Assembly: GCA_040143965.1 (NCBI GenBank)
Contig: JASJQH010007043.1
Coordinates: forward strand, 1-23,347
DNA: 23,347 bases
Reading direction: 5' to 3'
From: Basidiobolus ranarum
Taxonomy: Eukaryota > Basidiobolomycota > Basidiobolomycetes > Basidiobolales
The position numbers were made by a program, and so were the translations under genes. Under the pieces are notes generated by a model, which saw only the letters and a program-made list of their open reading frames with translations, was not told the origin of the DNA and did not search any database. Below, piece by piece: positions 20,395 to 23,347 of the stretch (position 1 is its first letter; each line of letters starts with the position of its first letter).

Positions 20395-21670
20395 GCTATG
20401 TGTGTGAGAAGGGAATGTGGAGGAGTGTATGGTTGGTACAATCAATCAATCTATGCTTTTTCGGTCTCAGCCTTTCGTTCCTTCGAACGTAAATAATTGT
20501 ACCGGAGTAGTGCTTGAACATTGCTCTTGGTTGATAGTTCCTGTGCTACCCGCGTCCAATCATGGCCATATTTCTTGACTAGATTTAGTAACTGCTCACT
20601 TTCTTCGTCAGTCCAGCGACCTTTGGTAATTTTAGGATTTACATGTGCATCGTATCTTGCTTGTAGTTGAAATGGTGTTCTGCTAGGAATCGATTCAGAG
20701 ATTTTAGTCCAACTTCTACCATATTTTTGGCATCCCTTCAAGAGTAAATCATCTTCTTCCGGAGACCATTTATCACGACTCGTGTTGGGGTTGAGAAATT
20801 TATCGTAACGAAGTAAGGCGTGTCTACTCGATCTCCCAGGAATATCTTTGACAATCCTTTCCCAATCACGACCATATTTCTCTACGCCATCCAGTAGAGA
20901 AAGATCTTCTTCCTCTGTCCACCGACCTGTCTTCACGTCTGGCTTGAATCGAGACTGCCACCGAGAGTAGCAGCAAGCAGAAGAACGACCAAGAACTTCG
21001 GAAATAACCTTCCACTTGCCACGATATTGTTCCATTGAAGTTAGTGATCTCAGAGTTTCGTCTTCGTCAGCAGACCACGGTCCCTTTTTAAAGTTATTCG
21101 TCAAAGTCAAATGCATTTGATAGCAAGAATTCGGAGTTCTACCTGGAAATAGTGTCGAAGCAATGTGGCTCCAACGATTTCCAAACGTTTTTACCGCTGT
21201 CAATAATTTTTGACGATCCTCTTCTGTCCATTTGTATGAAATCCGTTTTCCTTTAGGCAACTTGTTCTTGGGAGTATATTCCCACGCCTCTTTCTCAATT
21301 TCGTTATCCTGCTTTTTTGCGACATTACCAGAACATCGTAGTTGAGATGTGAAGAATGTGGGTTTTAGAAAAGGGAATCTGACGCGCAATACACAATTTT
21401 CTACATGAATAACACAAATCCGACTAACTTAGTATTCAACTGAAGACCACAGCACAAATGATGTCTAACAAATAAACTTACGCGTCTGTGAGTAGAATTT
21501 CAACATATCAAAAGAAGTCAAGTTATACAGTTAGGAATATTTTAGTGTTATATTCAAAAAAATCTTCTTAAATGGATGGACTTTCAACAGAATAAAATGT
21601 AATTGACTGAATTGACTGAATTCACATCAAATTATTTCATTTATGAGGAAAGTAAATCAGATCGAACAAT
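20395..21670. repeat. Segmental duplication block, Myb unit copy 1
   Basis: This stretch, covering the Myb gene, its 3' end and about 160 bp upstream of its ATG, aligns by eye with about 22050-23325 in the same orientation. Boundaries are approximate. Similarity extends outside coding sequence, for example the upstream segments near 21590-21660 and 23250-23320. Confidence 0.75.
20451..21506 (-). CDS. Five-repeat Myb protein with presequence-like N-terminus, copy 1 (2 exons, 324 aa)
   Basis: DNA-binding protein of the multi-repeat Myb (SANT/HTH-myb) type. Exons 21506-21482 (25 nt) and 21400-20451, total 975 nt, with an 81-nt GT-AG intron. Five Myb repeats with the spaced Trp pattern lie at about residues 64-109, 111-163, 165-214, 217-265 and 268-313 (for example KKGPWSADEDETLRSLTSME and TGRWTEEEDLSLLDGVEKYG). 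Repeat number recalls SNAPc4-type and c-Myb-like proteins, but no further domain is present. The first 40 residues (MLKFYSQTQNCVLRVRFPFL and on) hold several Arg/Lys and no acid, like a mitochondrial presequence. Tandemly duplicated in copy 2 at 22238-23155, where the start, intron position and intron length are conserved. Specific function unknown. Confidence 0.82.
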
Positions 21671-21831
21671 TGGTGATATTGTGACTTGACATCATATTGA
21701 CAGAAGTTTAAAAACAAAAATTCGTTTTGCGAGAGTAGGAGTTTTCGAAAGAGAGGCCACAGAGATAATACCTGCGGTTTCATATAAAGTATAAGGTAAG
21801 TATGCTTAGTTAGTTCCACAAGTAATGGGTG

Positions 21832-21863
21832 TATGCGGTTTAATCGGTATATGCGGTTTAATC
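21832..21863. repeat. 14-bp direct repeat with 18-bp period
   Basis: TATGCGGTTTAATC occurs at 21832-21845 and again at 21850-21863. It lies at the left edge of the decayed Cdt2 fragment, whose parental counterpart near 18206 begins with a similar TGCGGTTT, so it may mark a duplication or repair junction. Confidence 0.8.
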
Positions 21864-21997
21864 ATGTAAATTCATCTTTCTGAATCGGCTGGCTCAACAC
21901 CACTGTATCGGTGAGCATCGTGTGTCCCATATCATAACATTACTATGCGGTTACGAAAATAGGGCAAGTTGGATTTCGCATTAACAGCCTAGCGCAA
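21850..21997 (-). pseudogene. Decayed fragment of CDT2 (exon 5 and flanking introns)
   Basis: About 150 bp matching 18206-18381 inside CDT2 in the same orientation. The best stretch is GAGCATCGTGTGTCCCATAT at 21917-21936 against GAGCATCGTGTATCCCATAT near 18283-18302, continuing into CATAACAT in both. It contains part of CDT2 exon 5 (the MIWDTRCS segment) and intron sequence, with indels and no usable exon structure. Intron sequence is included, so it arose by DNA duplication and not by retrocopy. Confidence 0.75.
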
Positions 21998-22049
21998 AGC
22001 GTACGCTAATAAATTATCAAGAACGATTTATTGAACAATATGGTTGCTT

Positions 22050-23325
22050 GGATATGTCTATGTGGGTGAGGTGTGAGATTCGCACGTTGAATCGATCTAT
22101 GATTTCTCGAACTCGGCCTTTCTTTCTTTCTTACATGCATTATTGTACCGATGTTGTATTTGAACATTGTTCTTGGTTCATATTTCCTGTCCTATTCATA
22201 CTTAATTATGGCCATATTTATTGTCTAGCTTTAGTAATTACTTATTTTCTTCGTTAGTCCATCGACCTGTGCCAACTTTACAATTTAGCCGTGAATCATA
22301 TCTTTTTTGTAGTTGATATCGTGTTCTACCAGGAATCGATTCTGAGATCTTAGTCCAGCTTCTGCCGTATTTTTGATATCCCTTCAGCAGCAAGGCATCC
22401 TCTTCTGGGGTCCATTTACCATGATTGGTGTTAGGGTTAATATATTTATCGTAGCGAGTTAAAGCGTGCTTGCATGTTCTTCCGGGAATATCTTTAACAA
22501 TCTTTACCCAATCACGACCATACTTGTTTACACCTTTCAGAAGAGAAAGATCCTCCTCCTCTGTCCACCGACCTGTCCTCATGTTTGGTTTGAATCGAGA
22601 CTGCCATCGAACGTAGCAGCAAGAAGGGGAGCGATTTAGAGCTTCGGAAATAACCTTCCACCTGCCACGATATTGTTCCATTGACGTCAGTGATCGCAGA
22701 GTTTCGTCTTCGTCAGCAGACCACGGTCCCTTTTTAAAGTTATTTGTCAAAGTCAAATACATGTGATAACAAGATCTCTGAGTTCTATCTGGAAACAAAG
22801 TCGAAGCAATGTAACTCCAACGTGTTCCAAGTGTTTCCACAGCTGTCAATAGTTTTTGACGTTCCTCCTCCGTCCATTTTTGTGTAACCCTTTTCCCTTT
22901 AGGTAGCTGCTTCTTAGTTGTATATTTCAACATTTTTTCCTCTTTTATTACGGTATCATGGGTCTTCGCGACATTTCCAGAACATCTTAGTTGAGAGGTG
23001 AAGAAGGTGGACTTGAGAAAAGGGAATTTGAAACGGATTGCAAAGGGCTCTACATAAATAACACAGATTCGACTAACTTAGTATTTAACTGAAGACCACA
23101 GCACAAATGAAGGTGAAATAATAAACTTACGCGAGTGTAGGTAGAGTTTTAACATACTGAAGGATGTCGTTCAGTTATAGAATGTAGAATATTATATTGC
23201 CATATTCAATAGAATCGATAAATCATCATGATCGGGTAAATTTCCCTCGGAATAAAATGCAATTGAATGAATTCACGGCAATTTATTTCATGTAGGAGAA
23301 AGGCAAATCAGATGGAATAATATCA
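22050..23325. repeat. Segmental duplication block, Myb unit copy 2
   Basis: Second copy of the unit at about 20395-21670, same orientation, including promoter and intron. Relative to copy 1, the DNA between the Cdt2 fragment and this block (about 2.0 kb, containing MPC1 and the CDT2 5' exons in the first copy) is absent. The right boundary may lie beyond the window. Confidence 0.75.
22238..23155 (-). CDS. Five-repeat Myb protein copy 2, truncated in the fifth repeat (2 exons, 278 aa)
   Basis: Tandem paralog of the Myb gene at 20451-21506. Exons 23155-23131 (25 nt) and 23049-22238, total 837 nt, with an 81-nt GT-AG intron at the same position as in copy 1. The N-terminus (MLKLYLHSQPFAIRFKFPFL) keeps the basic, acid-free character. 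Repeats 1-4 are intact (for example GRWTEEEDLSLLKGVNKYGR and KYGRSWTKISESIPGR). The frame stops just after the start of repeat 5 (GRWTNEENK). DNA resembling the rest of repeat 5 continues to about 22110, so the gene was once full length. The open, conserved remainder suggests either a recent truncation or a working four-repeat protein; it may be an early pseudogene. Confidence 0.7.
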
Positions 23326-23347
23326 AAAGTCTTTTGTTGTCAGAGTT

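Larger units (their letters stand above)
21507..22237. other. Intergenic region between the two Myb copies
   Basis: About 730 bp. Left part (to about 21670): the duplicated promoter of Myb copy 1. Then unassigned AT-rich DNA to 21831, a 14-bp direct repeat, the decayed Cdt2 piece (21850-21997), and from about 22050 the broken 3' end of Myb copy 2. No independent gene is supported. Confidence 0.55.

Noticed and set aside
21387-21389. Start of the first Myb protein at 21389
   Set aside because: The codon there is TTG. An upstream 25-nt exon with a real ATG (21506) and canonical splice sites is conserved in the duplicated copy, so that start is preferred.
21832-21863. Short direct repeats as a possible CRISPR-like array
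   Set aside because: Only two units, 4-bp spacing, eukaryotic context; they sit at the edge of a duplicated Cdt2 fragment.
1-23347. tRNA, rRNA, retroelement LTRs or intact transposons
   Set aside because: I looked for tRNA T-loop and cloverleaf patterns, long terminal repeats and reverse transcriptase or transposase motifs on both strands and saw none that I could support.

Overview
The window looks like nuclear DNA of an early-diverging fungus, most likely Mucoromycota (Mucorales-like). Genes are compact and AT-rich, with introns of about 50-90 nt. The set combines fungal features (isocitrate lyase, Drs1, an Irc21-type cytochrome b5, an ataxin-2/Pbp1 protein) with genes many yeasts have lost: complex I subunit NDUFA13, Cdt2, an AP-4-like sigma chain and apparent minor-spliceosome (U12) introns. 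I could not check the lineage against a database.

Layout. 171-2333 (-): intronless isocitrate lyase with a long Q/N-rich tail. 3615-4338 (-): five-exon cytochrome b5-domain protein, divergent from 4881-7447 (+), a six-exon Drs1/DDX27 RNA helicase. 7761-8609 (-): seven-exon AP-4 sigma-like gene with a 12-nt micro-exon and an AT-AC intron. 9200-10164 (+): Rieske iron-sulfur protein, convergent with 10946-11450 (-), NDUFA13/GRIM-19. 12305-12691 (+): small RRM protein, probably mitochondrial. From 13377 to the right edge every gene is on the minus strand: ataxin-2 (13377-16190, with a second AT-AC intron), Cdt2 (17127-19325, 11 exons), the mitochondrial pyruvate carrier MPC1 (19614-20173, with a 4-nt micro-exon) and two tandem five-repeat Myb genes (20451-21506 and 22238-23155).

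The right end is a tandem segmental duplication. The second Myb gene, its upstream DNA and a decayed piece of Cdt2 (about 21850-21997) match the first copy in order and orientation. The Cdt2 5' part and MPC1 are missing from the second copy. The second Myb gene stops inside its fifth repeat.

There is no operon-like or defence-like system. Several genes are mitochondrial (Rieske, NDUFA13, MPC1, probably the RRM protein, and possibly the Mybs, which begin with a presequence-like stretch). Isocitrate lyase belongs to the glyoxylate cycle. The most unusual content is in gene structure: two AT-AC introns with U12-type 5' splice sites and branch points, and two micro-exons (12 and 4 nt). All exon models were built by hand from splice signals, reading frame and remembered protein families.
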